A stretch of DNA of 17,480 nucleotides from an uncultured Collinsella sp. (GCA_902492855.1 CABUMU010000035.1:1-17480); one strand, 5' to 3'; positions 1-9,481 are shown, counted from the stretch's first letter. Notes: generated by a model not told the origin, from the letters alone. Made by a program: numbers and translations.

Positions 1-36
1 CCGTCCGTCAATCAACCTAACCGTCGTGCCACCAGC

Positions 37-117
37 CGGGGTAGCTAAAATAGCCCCGTCCCAAATTGACTACTCGCCAACCGCATACATGACAGAATGA
101 TTTTTTAATCCCCGTCC
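37..117. other. intergenic segment with small hairpin and CCCCGTCC direct repeat
   Basis: No gene is supported in the first 129 bases. The segment has a hairpin with CGGGG at 37-41 opposite CCCCG at 54-58. The octamer CCCCGTCC occurs twice in direct orientation, at 54-61 and 110-117, bracketing about 48 bases of lower GC that include a T6 run. It could be a dispersed intergenic element or the flank of a neighbouring gene. Nothing in the window repeats it. Confidence 0.25.
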
Positions 118-129
118 TAGAATAATTAT

Positions 130-156
130 CCCGCGTGGGCTTGTGGCTCACGCGGG
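130..156 (-). terminator. terminator hairpin ending the minus-strand block
   Basis: CCCGCGTGGGC (130-140) pairs with GCTCACGCGGG (146-156) around a 5-base loop, with one G-T pair. Read on the minus strand, the stem lies just after the stop of the membrane-protein gene and is followed by an AT-rich but not pure T tail (ATAATTATT). This supports transcription ending here, though the tail is weaker than that of a textbook intrinsic terminator. Confidence 0.65.
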
Positions 157-167
157 ATGATGGCGTC

Positions 168-1127
168 TTATTTGTCCTGCTCCAGCAGGTCGGACGGCGT
201 GCGGTCGGGCTTGCCACCGCGGAAGATCTCGCGACCGTGCAGGCGATGCTCCAGGTCACGTTCGGCCTTTTCCTCGTCAATCTTGGTCTGGCTCACCGAC
301 GGGTCCTCAATCAGCGACGACACCGAGTTCACCTGCTTTTGAATGCGCTCGGCAATCGTGTCGTCCATGCTCACGATATGCATCTTCCAGTCGATGTTCG
401 TAGCGGTCGATGAGCTCTTGGTCCACACGAACGTCAGAATGGCGCTCTGATGACCCCTCGCGGGGAACATGCCAAAGAAGGAATCGTGCTGAATGTTGCT
501 GTCCTCATCGATATAGGCGTGCACGTTGTACACCACGCGGTCAATCTTATCGTTGAGCAGCGCGTTGGTCGCAAGCGCCGCGGCCTGGATCTGCCCGTTG
601 GACAGCAGCTCGAGCTCGTTGGCAGACGACGTGTCCAACACCGTCACCTCAACCGTGCCCGTACGTTCGTCCGCCTCGTCGACGCTAAAGTCGAGCGGGA
701 ACTGCGTAAAGCCGTTACCCCACTCAAGGCCGCCCTTCAGTGCCGTGGAAACGGTATCCACCGAAACACTCTCGGACAGGTTGGCAGTGTTCAGGCGACG
801 CATCACGCCGTAGCCAATCTGCATGCCCACGATCAGCACAAGGATGCCGATGACCACAGCCATAGCGGTCTTCGTAATGGTATGGCTCACCTGCGAGCCC
901 GAAGGGTCGTCCTCGGACAGCGGGTCGATCTGTTTTGTCTGGCTTGCGCGATCTTCGCTGCGAAGCTGCGCCAACGCCGCCTTGTCGCCGCGCTTGGCCG
1001 CTGCCTCTTTTTCGCGCATGCGCTCGGTGCGCTTTTTGGCAAGCGTCGGATCCAAAACGCCGGATGCGTCGATCTCGGAGAATAACTCCGTCACTTCTTC
1101 CGGAGTCAAAGGGTTCTTCTCAGCCAT
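168..1127 (-). CDS. single-pass membrane protein of unknown function
   Basis: I do not recognise this 319-residue protein. Residues 1-85 are charged and probably helical, rich in Lys, Arg, Glu and Ala, and likely cytoplasmic. One hydrophobic helix spans about residues 87-109 (TAMAVVIGILVLIVGMQIGY). Residues 110-319 form a mixed, probably extracytoplasmic domain with a charged C-terminal tail. There is no signal-peptidase site, so it is probably anchored with its C-terminus outside. The ATG has AGGAAG just upstream, only 3 bases away, which is a short spacing. It follows the ABC exporter gene by 19 bases, so the two are probably co-transcribed and it may support or be exported with that transporter; this is inference. 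It is the last gene before the terminator hairpin. Confidence 0.8.
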   Translation of the reverse strand: MAEKNPLTPEEVTELFSEIDASGVLDPTLAKKRTERMREKEAAAKRGDKAALAQLRSEDRASQTKQIDPLSEDDPSGSQVSHTITKTAMAVVIGILVLIVGMQIGYGVMRRLNTANLSESVSVDTVSTALKGGLEWGNGFTQFPLDFSVDEADERTGTVEVTVLDTSSANELELLSNGQIQAAALATNALLNDKIDRVVYNVHAYIDEDSNIQHDSFFGMFPARGHQSAILTFVWTKSSSTATNIDWKMHIVSMDDTIAERIQKQVNSVSSLIEDPSVSQTKIDEEKAERDLEHRLHGREIFRGGKPDRTPSDLLEQDK

Positions 1128-1146
1128 ATACTTCCTGTCATATCAA

Positions 1147-2916
1147 TCAGTCGAGCTCGCGCGCACGCGCACCTTCGAACTGCATTCGATAGTAACGGGC
1201 ATAGGTGCCACCACGGGCGAGAAGCTGCTCATGCGTACCACGTTCCACAACGCAACCATGCTCGACGGTCGCAATCTCGTCGGCATGCTTAATGGTCGAG
1301 AGACGATGAGCGATGATGATCGTGGTGCGACCGCGCGCCAGGCGCTCGAGCGACTCCTGCACCGCCTCCTCGCTCTCGTTATCCAAGGCGCTCGTCGCCT
1401 CGTCCAGGATCAGGATCTTGGGGTTCTTGAGAAACACGCGCGCAATGGCTACGCGCTGCTTCTGGCCGCCCGAAAGACGGCTGCCGCGCTCGCCCACGAC
1501 CGTGTCGTAGCCCTGCGGCAGCGACTCAATGAAGGCATCGATATTGGCGCGGTGGGCGGCCTCGGCGACCTCTTCTGCCGTGGCGCCTGGCTTGCCGTAG
1601 GCGATGTTCTCGCCAATCGTACCGTCAAACAGATAGACATCCTGCTGCACCAGGCCAATGGCGCGGCGCAGGCTCTGTTGTGTCACGTCGCGCACGTCCT
1701 GACCGTCGATGCTGACGGATCCAGCAGCCACGTCGTAAAAGCGCGGCAGCAGCGAACAAGTCGTAGACTTGCCGCCGCCCGAGGGGCCAACCAGTGCGAT
1801 GGTCTGGCCGGGCTTGATGGACAGATTCATATGGTCGATCACGGGACGAGCCTCTTCGCCTGCGCCGAGCTCAACGTCCCCATAGCTAAAACACACGTCG
1901 CGATATTCAACCGCGCCAGCCGTCACCTGCAGGTCCGTGGCACCCGGCTTATCCTGGATATCCGGGGCGGTCGAAAGCACCTCGTCCATACGCTTAAAGC
2001 CGGCGATGGCCTTCTGATACGTTTCGGCCGAATTGACGAGCGTCTCGAGCGGGGTGCAGAACAGTGAAATGTAGAGCGCGAAGGTCGCCATATCGACCGC
2101 CTGCAGTTGGCCTTGCGCCACCAGCCAACCACCCAGCAGCACCACGATCACGTACAGCACGCCCGAGAGCAGGCCATACGTCGCTGTGTAGACGCCCATG
2201 GCGTGATACATATTCTCCTTGGACGAAAGATAGCGGTCGTTAGAGGCGCGGAACTTGGAGCGCTCGGTCTCCTCGTTGGCAAAGCTCTTGACCACGCGCA
2301 TGCCTGCCAGCGAATCCTGCAGCTGGGCATTAATACCGCTGATCTTTTTGCGGTTGTCGCTAAAGACCTCGCGCATGCGCATGTTCTGCCAAAACATAAT
2401 GACCGCAAACACCGTCGTCACCACGACCATAGCAAGCGCCAGCACCGGAGCGATGGTAAAGAGGATCACAAACGAGCCGATAATCTCGATACCGCAGATG
2501 ATTATCCACTCGGGCACGTGGTGTGCCGCCTCGCAGATATCGAACAGGTCGTTGACCACGCGGCTCATCATGTCACCCGAGCTGTTGCGATCGAAGTACG
2601 CAAAGCTAAAGCGCTCGTACTGATCGAACAGGTCCTCGCGCATCTTGGACTCCATGCGCGCGCCCATCACGTGGCCCCAATAGCTCACAAAGTAGCGGCA
2701 GGCGCAGCGGACGGCGTACATCAGTACCAAGCCGACCGCGATCATACCGAGCGCCTGCATAATAGCAGCCTGGCCCTGGGTAAAGAGCCCGCCGGTCAGA
2801 TTGCGCAGGATAATGGGGAACGCCAGGTCAATGGCGGCAAGCACCAGGGCGCAAACAGTATCGGCAACAAAAAGCCCCATCTGGGGCTTGTAATAAGAAA
2901 GAAACCTCTTCAGCAT
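1147..2916 (-). CDS. ABC exporter, fused permease and ATPase (MsbA/LmrA type half transporter)
   Basis: This 589-residue protein fuses a six-helix type IV exporter membrane domain (about residues 10-310) to a nucleotide-binding domain (about 335-580). Visible ATPase motifs are the A-loop Tyr in FSYGD (about 345), Walker A GPSGGGKST (377-385), Q-loop VQQD (423-426), signature LSGGQ (481-485), Walker B ILILDE (501-506) and the H-loop His in IAHRLS (537). All key residues are intact, so it should be an active exporter working as a homodimer or heterodimer. The substrate cannot be read from sequence; lipids, peptides and drugs are all known for the family. The ATG is preceded by GAGG at suitable spacing. 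A hairpin separates it from the upstream NUDIX gene, and the unknown membrane protein follows 19 bases downstream. Confidence 0.95.
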   Translation of the reverse strand: MLKRFLSYYKPQMGLFVADTVCALVLAAIDLAFPIILRNLTGGLFTQGQAAIMQALGMIAVGLVLMYAVRCACRYFVSYWGHVMGARMESKMREDLFDQYERFSFAYFDRNSSGDMMSRVVNDLFDICEAAHHVPEWIIICGIEIIGSFVILFTIAPVLALAMVVVTTVFAVIMFWQNMRMREVFSDNRKKISGINAQLQDSLAGMRVVKSFANEETERSKFRASNDRYLSSKENMYHAMGVYTATYGLLSGVLYVIVVLLGGWLVAQGQLQAVDMATFALYISLFCTPLETLVNSAETYQKAIAGFKRMDEVLSTAPDIQDKPGATDLQVTAGAVEYRDVCFSYGDVELGAGEEARPVIDHMNLSIKPGQTIALVGPSGGGKSTTCSLLPRFYDVAAGSVSIDGQDVRDVTQQSLRRAIGLVQQDVYLFDGTIGENIAYGKPGATAEEVAEAAHRANIDAFIESLPQGYDTVVGERGSRLSGGQKQRVAIARVFLKNPKILILDEATSALDNESEEAVQESLERLARGRTTIIIAHRLSTIKHADEIATVEHGCVVERGTHEQLLARGGTYARYYRMQFEGARARELD

Positions 2917-2947
2917 GTGATCCTCAAAGAAATATCAGCAATGTAAG

Positions 2948-2986
2948 GCCCTGGGACAAAGCAATCAGTACTACTTGTCCCAGGGC
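2948..2986 (-). terminator. 12-bp perfect hairpin between the NUDIX and ABC genes
   Basis: GCCCTGGGACAA (2948-2959) pairs perfectly with TTGTCCCAGGGC (2975-2986) around a 15-base loop, just after the NUDIX stop. There is no T-tract on either strand, so it may be a factor-assisted terminator, a processing site or an attenuator rather than a classical intrinsic terminator. A weak promoter for the ABC gene (TTGTCC, 17 bases, GATATT) would overlap its left half. Confidence 0.5.
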
Positions 2987-2998
2987 TATCCCCACTCG

Positions 2999-3694
2999 TT
3001 AAAGATCGGCTCCGCCCAAGCGGTGCGCGATGCTATCGCAGGCCAAGGCGCCCACGACGGTCTTGGCATCTTCGATCTTACCGTCGAGCACGGCGTCGAT
3101 CAGCTCGTGCAGCGGCACCAGATCCACGTTGACGAACTCGTCATCATCGGGGTTGGGTGCGTCGAACTCGAGCTTGGTGGCCAGGTAGATGTGAATGATC
3201 TCGTCACAGAAGCCGCAGGACGTGACGATCGACGTCAAAAAGCGAATGCGACCGGCCCTAAAGCCCGTCTCCTCATGCAGCTCGCGCTTGGCGCAATCGA
3301 GCGGGTCCTCGCCTGGATCGAGCTTGCCGGCGGGAATCTCGACCGTCACGCGGTCGATGGCGGTGCGGTACTGACGCACCAGTACGATCTTGCCGCTCTC
3401 GGTCAGTGCCACAACGGCCGCCGCACCCGGATGGCGAACGATATCGCGGGCGCTGCGGTGACCGTTGGGCAGTTCAACCTCAAGACGGTGGACGTCGAGG
3501 ATCTTGCCCTTCCAGGCGCACTCCTCCGAAAGAATCTTCTCGTGCAGCTCGGCATCGTGCGGGTCGTCGTCGCCCAGCACCAGCGCCGGCTCGTCAGCGA
3601 CCTCGCCACCAGGCTCGCCCTCGGCGTGCCCATACATGCGGCTGTCCTCTTCGACGATCTGCGCGTCCACGAGCTCTTCGTTCTTCTCGTCCAT
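2999..3694 (-). CDS. NUDIX hydrolase, ADP-ribose pyrophosphatase-like
   Basis: The complete NUDIX box G-x5-E-x7-REL-x-EE-x-G is visible from GKLDPGE through REL to HEETGF, at about residues 122-144 from the chosen start. The upstream strand IVLVRQYRTAIDRVTVEIPAG matches the NudF/YqkG type, which cleaves ADP-ribose to AMP and ribose 5-phosphate. The substrate is inferred from family resemblance. An acidic extension of about 45 residues precedes the conserved fold, longer than usual. Two in-frame ATGs compete. The outer one (3703) abuts the GAGAGGG ribosome site with no spacing, whereas the ATG at 3694 lies 9 bases after it, so I chose 3694 (231 residues). The ribosome site lies next to the purD stop, so the gene is probably co-transcribed and coupled with purD. 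Confidence 0.9.
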   Translation of the reverse strand: MDEKNEELVDAQIVEEDSRMYGHAEGEPGGEVADEPALVLGDDDPHDAELHEKILSEECAWKGKILDVHRLEVELPNGHRSARDIVRHPGAAAVVALTESGKIVLVRQYRTAIDRVTVEIPAGKLDPGEDPLDCAKRELHEETGFRAGRIRFLTSIVTSCGFCDEIIHIYLATKLEFDAPNPDDDEFVNVDLVPLHELIDAVLDGKIEDAKTVVGALACDSIAHRLGGADL

Positions 3695-3715
3695 CCGTCT
3701 CATCCCTCTCGGACT

Positions 3716-5020
3716 TTAGGCATCCCAGGCGTCGCGGCCACGCAGCGCGCGCAGGCCGATGTCATGACGCAGGGTCTTGCCCTCAAAATCAATCTTCTCG
3801 CAGGCCTCGTAGGCAAGGTTGCGAGCGTTCTCGAACGTGTCGCCCAGCGCGGTCACGGCAAGCACGCGGCCACCGTTGGTCACGAGTTGACCGTCCACCA
3901 CGGCGGTGCCGGCATGGTACACGGTCACGTTCTCCATGGCCTCGGCGTCGGCGATGCCGGTGATGACTTTGCCCTTCTCGTAGCTGCCGGGGTAGCCCGC
4001 GCTCGTCAGGACAACAGCCACGGCCCACTCGTCACGCCAGTCGAGTTCAATCTGATCGAGCTCGCAGTTGGCGCAGGCGAGCATGACCTCGACCAGGTCG
4101 TTCTTGAGGCGCGGCAGCACGACCTGCGTCTCGGGGTCGCCAAAGCGGGCGTTGAACTCCAGCACCTTGGGGCCGGCGGGGGTAAGCATAAAGCCGCCGT
4201 ACAGGCAGCCGCGGTAGTCGATGCCCTCGGCGGCGAGCTCGGCCACGGTCTGCTCCATGACCTTCACCATGGTGGCGTGCTCCTCGTCGGTCACGATGGG
4301 CACCGGGCTGTAGACGCCCATACCACCGGTGTTGGGGCCCTTGTCGCCCTCGAGTGCACGCTTGTGATCCTGCGAGGTGGCCATAGGACGCACGGTCTTG
4401 CCGTCGGTAAAGGCCAGCAGCGAGCACTCGGGGCCAACCAGCATTTCCTCAATGACAACGGTGTTGCCGGCATCGCCAAAGGTGCCGCCAAAACACTCAC
4501 GCACGGCTTCCTCGGCCTGCGCAAGCTCAGTCGCCACGATAACGCCCTTGCCCGCGGCAAGGCCGTCGGCCTTGACGACCAGCGGGGCACCCTGCTCACG
4601 CACATAGGCAAGAGCCGAAGCCTCGTCGGTAAACGAGCCGTAGGCGGCCGTCGGAATGCCGGCACGCTCCATGAGTTGCTTGGAGAATAGCTTGGAGCCC
4701 TCCATCTGAGCGCCCTCGGCACCCGGGCCAAAGCAGGGAATGCCCCCCGCGCGCACGGCATCGGCAACGCCCGCCACGAGCGGAGCCTCGGGGCCAATCA
4801 CCACGAGTCCGCATCCGTGGCTCTGGGCAAACGCCGCCACGGCCGCAGGATCGCAATCGTCGAGAACCACGTTCTCGCCGCAGCTCGCGGTGCCGCCGTT
4901 ACCCGGCGCGATGTAGAGCTTGCCGGCGCGCGGTGATGCTGCGAGCTTTGCTGCCAGAGCATGCTCGCGGCCGCCGCTGCCCAACAACAGGATGTCGATG
5001 GTTTGAGTGTCCGCCTTCAA
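3716..5020 (-). CDS. purD: phosphoribosylamine-glycine ligase (GAR synthetase)
   Basis: This 434-residue enzyme of de novo purine synthesis joins phosphoribosylamine and glycine using ATP. The N-terminal domain begins LLLGSGGREHALA. The ATP-grasp region has VVKADGLAAGKGV (about 148-160), and the family signature ARFGDPETQ is at about 291-299. Length is normal for the family. The start codon is TTG at 5020: there is no usable in-frame ATG nearby, and a strong AGAGGAGG lies 5 bases upstream. It follows purA by 118 bases, and that spacer can form alternative hairpins that might regulate it. Pairing purA with purD, rather than with the rest of the pur cluster, puts AMP synthesis and an early pathway step together. 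Confidence 0.97.
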   Translation of the reverse strand: MKADTQTIDILLLGSGGREHALAAKLAASPRAGKLYIAPGNGGTASCGENVVLDDCDPAAVAAFAQSHGCGLVVIGPEAPLVAGVADAVRAGGIPCFGPGAEGAQMEGSKLFSKQLMERAGIPTAAYGSFTDEASALAYVREQGAPLVVKADGLAAGKGVIVATELAQAEEAVRECFGGTFGDAGNTVVIEEMLVGPECSLLAFTDGKTVRPMATSQDHKRALEGDKGPNTGGMGVYSPVPIVTDEEHATMVKVMEQTVAELAAEGIDYRGCLYGGFMLTPAGPKVLEFNARFGDPETQVVLPRLKNDLVEVMLACANCELDQIELDWRDEWAVAVVLTSAGYPGSYEKGKVITGIADAEAMENVTVYHAGTAVVDGQLVTNGGRVLAVTALGDTFENARNLAYEACEKIDFEGKTLRHDIGLRALRGRDAWDA

Positions 5021-5060
5021 GGGTGCCTCCTCTATGGATTAGCGGCCCGCTCCGCGCGAG

Positions 5061-5116
5061 CCCTTTGCAAGCAAATATACCCCTCGGCCGCCCGCTTGGG
5101 CTGCAAAGGGGTATAT
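5061..5116 (-). promoter_or_regulatory. mutually exclusive hairpins in the purA-purD spacer
   Basis: Two stems share one arm. ATATACCCCT (5075-5084) pairs with AGGGGTATAT (5107-5116), and CCCTTTGCA (5061-5069) pairs with TGCAAAGGG (5102-5110). Because the arm around 5102-5116 belongs to both, they cannot form together. In the purD-sense RNA the shared arm is made first, then the two competing partners in succession. The geometry resembles an attenuator or switch, although no T-tract follows either stem, and no known purine riboswitch core was recognised. Confidence 0.4.
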
Positions 5117-5138
5117 CGCAATAACCGAATAGTGCCGA

Positions 5139-6425
<1,287 letters not shown>

Positions 6426-6491
6426 GTTTACTCCTTACATTCATGGACTGTCTACGCGCCACGCCGGCACGCAGAAGCACAAAACATTCCC

Positions 6492-6520
6492 AGTATACCC
6501 GTGCAACGGGCGCCTGTCCT
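6492..6520 (-). promoter_or_regulatory. candidate promoter for purA
   Basis: On the minus strand AGGACA (6515-6520) and TATACT (6492-6497) are separated by exactly 17 bases. The -10 matches the consensus at 5 of 6 positions and the -35 at 4 of 6. The -35 overlaps the dnaB stop codon. A small hairpin, CCCGT-TGC-ACGGG, occupies the spacer (6498-6510) and could affect its use. Confidence 0.4.
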
Positions 6521-7910
6521 ACTCCTCGGTATGCGCCCCATCAAGCTCATAGAACTTGGTGGATGCCGGCAGGAACATCAGGTCGACATCACCGATCGGG
6601 CCCGAACGGTTCTTGGCCACGACGATACGCGTAACGCCCTCGTCGGGTCGATCGTCACGCGAGGCCTCAGCCTCATCGGCGGAGCGGTCCAAGAACATAA
6701 CGATGTCGGCGTCCTGCTCGATGGAGCCCGATTCACGCAGGTCGGACAGCTGCGGGCGCTTGCCGGTACGGGACTCGACCTGACGCGACAGCTGCGACAG
6801 CGCGATCAAAGGAATCTTGAGCTCCTTGGCCATGATCTTTAAACCACGCGACATCTCGGAGACCTCGACGGTACGGCTCTCGGAGCGACGTCCCGGCGGA
6901 GGACTCACCAGCTGCAGGTAGTCCAGGATAATGATGGCCTTCTCCTTGTTGTGGAGCATGCGGCGGCTCTTGGCGCGAATCTCGGTCACCGTGGTGCCGG
7001 GCGTATCGTCAATCAGAATGTCGAGCTTAGACAAGGTCTGCGTGGCCTCGTTGATATTGGCCCACTGTTCGGGACTAATGCGGCCCGTACGGAAGTCGCT
7101 GATCGAGATCATGGCATAGGCGCAAATCAGGCGCTGGGCAATTTCCTTGCCCGACATCTCCAGCGAAAAGAAGCCGACGGTATAGCCCGCAGCGGCGGCG
7201 TTGAGCGCTAGGTTCAGAGCGAACGACGTCTTACCCACGGCAGGGCGGGCGCCGATAATGATGAGCTGGCCCTCGCGGAAACCCATAAGCATGCGGTCGA
7301 GCGACGGGAAGCCGGTGGGCACGCCCGCGGCCTGTCCGCCGGCCTTACACACTTCCTCGGCCTCGTTATAGGCCTCGACCATAAACTCGGTCAGTGTCTT
7401 ATAGCTCGACTTGACCTCGCGCGCCGTGACCTTGAGCAGCTTGCTCTCGGCCAGCTCCACGACCTCTTTGGTGTCGGTAGGGGCGTTGTAGGCCAGCGCG
7501 TTGATCTCGTTGGTGGCACCGATCAGCTCGCGCAGCATCGAGTCGCGACGGACGATGGCGGCATGGTGCTGCCAGTTCACGAGCGACAGGGTCTGACCCA
7601 TCAGCTCCAAAATGTAGGCCTCGCCGCCCACGGCATCAAGCTTGTTAATGCTGCGCAGGTAATCGATCAGCGAGATAGAGTCGATGGGAATGCGGCTGTT
7701 GTACATATCGACCATCGCGGTGTAGATGGTCTTATGAATGGGCCGGTAGAAGTCATCGGGCTGCAGCTCGACCTGGGCCTCCTCGACCACCTCGGGCGAC
7801 AGCAGCATGGCGGCCAGTACGTTGGCCTCTGCATCTTGGTTTTGAGGAAGACCCAATTTGGAACCGCGGTCCTCAACCGTCAGCCCCATCTCCCTTTCGT
7901 CATATGCCAT
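6519..7910 (-). CDS. dnaB: replicative DNA helicase
   Basis: DnaB is the hexameric 5'-3' helicase at the replication fork. The N-terminal helical domain (about 25-125) includes PQNQDAEANVLAAML. The RecA-like motor has Walker A GARPAVGKTS, SLEMS after the next strand, and Walker B IIILDYLQLV; QLSRQVE and DLRESGSIEQDADIV follow. There is no sign of an intein. Several ATGs cluster at the start. The one at 7910 has GAGG six bases upstream and is preferred (463 residues), while the outer ATG at 7922 has no clear ribosome site. A terminator after rplI isolates it from the ribosomal operon, so it needs its own promoter; TGATACTAT at 7944-7952 (minus strand) is a weak extended -10 candidate. Confidence 0.96.
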   Translation of the reverse strand: MAYDEREMGLTVEDRGSKLGLPQNQDAEANVLAAMLLSPEVVEEAQVELQPDDFYRPIHKTIYTAMVDMYNSRIPIDSISLIDYLRSINKLDAVGGEAYILELMGQTLSLVNWQHHAAIVRRDSMLRELIGATNEINALAYNAPTDTKEVVELAESKLLKVTAREVKSSYKTLTEFMVEAYNEAEEVCKAGGQAAGVPTGFPSLDRMLMGFREGQLIIIGARPAVGKTSFALNLALNAAAAGYTVGFFSLEMSGKEIAQRLICAYAMISISDFRTGRISPEQWANINEATQTLSKLDILIDDTPGTTVTEIRAKSRRMLHNKEKAIIILDYLQLVSPPPGRRSESRTVEVSEMSRGLKIMAKELKIPLIALSQLSRQVESRTGKRPQLSDLRESGSIEQDADIVMFLDRSADEAEASRDDRPDEGVTRIVVAKNRSGPIGDVDLMFLPASTKFYELDGAHTEE

Positions 7911-8063
7911 GAGCATCCTCATTCATATCGCTTGCGAGCATCCATAGTATCAGCCACGGTCCCAAAACGGGCCGCGCCCCGGCAATCATCACCGAACGAA
8001 ACGGATGAACGGTCCCGTATATAGGACTTCGACGCACCGTTCACCATGACACTCACTCAGCGC

Positions 8064-8100
8064 AAAAAACAAAAGGGCGCCCTGGTCTCCCAGAGCTCCC
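8064..8100 (-). terminator. intrinsic terminator after rplI
   Basis: On the minus strand GGGAGCTCTGG (8100-8090) pairs with CCAGGGCGCCC (8085-8075) across a GAGA tetraloop, with one mismatch and one G-T pair. The tail TTTTGTTTTTT (8074-8064) follows directly. This is a well-formed rho-independent terminator, ending the rpsF-ssb-rpsR-rplI transcript before dnaB. Confidence 0.85.
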
Positions 8101-8134
8101 TTCTTAGAACAAGATTGTTGCGTTGCAGCAAATG

Positions 8135-8674
8135 CTACTCGGCAGCAGCCTCAGTCTCGACCTCGGCGGTCTCGGCCTCGGAGACCTCAGCGGCCTCCTC
8201 GACCTCAGCCTCGGCAGCGAGCTCCTCGGCGGTAACGCCAACGAGAACGACAACCTCGGCCTTGATCTCGCGGTACAGCGAGATGGCAACGGTGTGGGCA
8301 CCGGCAACCTTGATGGGCTTACCGAGCTCGACGCGCTTGCGGTCGATGTCCATACCGAGCTGAGCCTTGATGGCGTCAGCGATCATAGCGGCGGTAACGG
8401 AGCCAAAGAGGATGCCCTCGTCGCCGACCTTGACGTCAACGGTGACCGTCTTGCCCTCGAAGGCAGCCTTGGTCTCGTTGGCGGTAGCCAGACGGACGGC
8501 CTCGCGCTTGGCGATGTTGTTGCGACGCTCGTCAAGCTGCTTGAGGTTGCCCTTGGTGGCGGCAACAGCGAGCTTCTTGGGGAACAGGAAGTTCTCAGCG
8601 TAACCCTGAGCGACCTCTACGACGTCACCCTCGCCGCCCTTGCCCTTGATCTCATCGAGAAGAATAACCTTCAT
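8135..8674 (-). CDS. rplI: 50S ribosomal protein bL9
   Basis: bL9 binds 23S rRNA near the L1 stalk. The diagnostic start is MKVILLDEIKGKGGEGDVVEVAQGYAENFLFP, with the N-terminal RNA-binding domain, the long central helix (about 45-75) and a C-terminal domain to about residue 150. At 179 residues it exceeds the usual length of roughly 148-150, because of an Ala/Glu-rich tail of about 30 residues (EEAAEVSEAETAEVETEAAAE at the end). The tail is strongly acidic, unusual for a ribosomal protein, and probably disordered. The ATG has AAGGGAG seven bases upstream. It is the last gene of the operon, followed by the intrinsic terminator. Confidence 0.97.
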   Translation of the reverse strand: MKVILLDEIKGKGGEGDVVEVAQGYAENFLFPKKLAVAATKGNLKQLDERRNNIAKREAVRLATANETKAAFEGKTVTVDVKVGDEGILFGSVTAAMIADAIKAQLGMDIDRKRVELGKPIKVAGAHTVAISLYREIKAEVVVLVGVTAEELAAEAEVEEAAEVSEAETAEVETEAAAE

Positions 8675-8689
8675 GATGCGTCTCCCTTC

Positions 8690-8956
8690 TTAGCCGCGGT
8701 CGCGGTTGCCACGAGAGGAAACCACGGGGACGGTGTACGGCAGGAGAGCCATCTCGCGGGCGCGCTTGATGGCGTTGGCGATGTCATGCTGATGCTGCGT
8801 GCAAGCGCCAGTGACGCGACGGGGCTTGATCTTGCCACGGTCGGTCATGTACTTACGGAGAAGCTGAGTGTCCTTATAGTCGATGAACTCAGTGTTCTCC
8901 TTGCAGAACTGGCAGTACTTACGACGCGGCTGACGTGCAGAAAAATCATTAGCCAT
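8690..8956 (-). CDS. rpsR: 30S ribosomal protein bS18
   Basis: bS18 pairs with bS6 on the small-subunit platform. This 88-residue form begins MANDFSARQPRRKYCQFC and retains Cys residues (YCQFC and GACTQHQH) consistent with a zinc-binding C+ paralogue. The core IDYKDTQLLRKYMTDRGKIKPRRVTGAC is typical. A longer frame upstream to 9007 exists, but the ATG at 8956 begins where family members do and has AAAGG nine bases upstream. It lies 15 bases before rplI and 72 after ssb, within the ribosomal operon. Confidence 0.97.
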   Translation of the reverse strand: MANDFSARQPRRKYCQFCKENTEFIDYKDTQLLRKYMTDRGKIKPRRVTGACTQHQHDIANAIKRAREMALLPYTVPVVSSRGNRDRG

Positions 8957-8975
8957 GTCAAAATACCTTTCGTTT

Positions 8976-9001
8976 GGCAACTTCGGTGAACCGAAGCCGC
9001 C
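8976..9001 (-). other. hairpin in the ssb-rpsR spacer
   Basis: CTTCGG (8981-8986) pairs with CCGAAG (8991-8996) across a TGAA loop, extended past a two-base internal loop by GGC (8976-8978) with GCC (8999-9001). It lies just upstream of the rpsR ribosome site and has no T-tract. It may be an RNA-processing or translational control element; no function is shown. Confidence 0.4.
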
Positions 9002-9028
9002 TCTCACTCAAAAATAGGTGAACAGCCC

Positions 9029-9481
9029 TTAAAACGGGATGTCCTCATCGTAGACGTCGACCGCGGGCGGCGTAGCCACCGGTGCGGCAGGACGTGCTGC
9101 GGGCGCGGGGGCTGCGGGGGCGTAACCGCCCTGATCGTAGCCACCCTGGCCACCACGGGAGCTCATAAACTCGATCTCATCGACGATGACCTCAAGCTTG
9201 CTCCGGCGCTGGCCGTCGCGCTCCCAAGAGCTGTAGCGCAGCTTGCCCTCGATCGCGACCTTGTTTCCCTTTGCCAGGAAACGGCTCACGGCCTCGGCGC
9301 GCGTGCCGAACATGGTGCAGTCGACAAAGTTGGGATAGTCCTCCCACTCGCCAGTCTGCGGGTTGCGGCGACGATCGTTCACGGCGACGCCAAAGGACAG
9401 AACCTGGGTTCCGCCGGCGGTGGCGCGCAGCTCGGGATCACGCGTGAGGTTACCGGTGATGTTCACTCGATTGATGCTCAT
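9029..9481 (-). CDS. ssb: single-stranded DNA-binding protein
   Basis: SSB coats single-stranded DNA during replication and repair. The OB fold occupies about residues 1-110 (MSINRVNITGNLTRDPELRA, then GTQVLSFGVAVNDRR). A Gly/Ala/Pro-rich linker follows, ending in DEDIPF, the conserved acidic tip that recruits partner proteins. The 150-residue length is usual. AGAGGAAG lies about 11 bases before the ATG, rather far. It sits between rpsF and rpsR, the common bacterial arrangement that couples SSB to ribosome synthesis. Confidence 0.97.
   Translation of the reverse strand: MSINRVNITGNLTRDPELRATAGGTQVLSFGVAVNDRRRNPQTGEWEDYPNFVDCTMFGTRAEAVSRFLAKGNKVAIEGKLRYSSWERDGQRRSKLEVIVDEIEFMSSRGGQGGYDQGGYAPAAPAPAARPAAPVATPPAVDVYDEDIPF

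Noticed and set aside
2975..4690. 571-codon plus-strand frame opposite the NUDIX gene and purD
   Set aside because: A shadow of two firmly identified genes, without ribosome site or domain.
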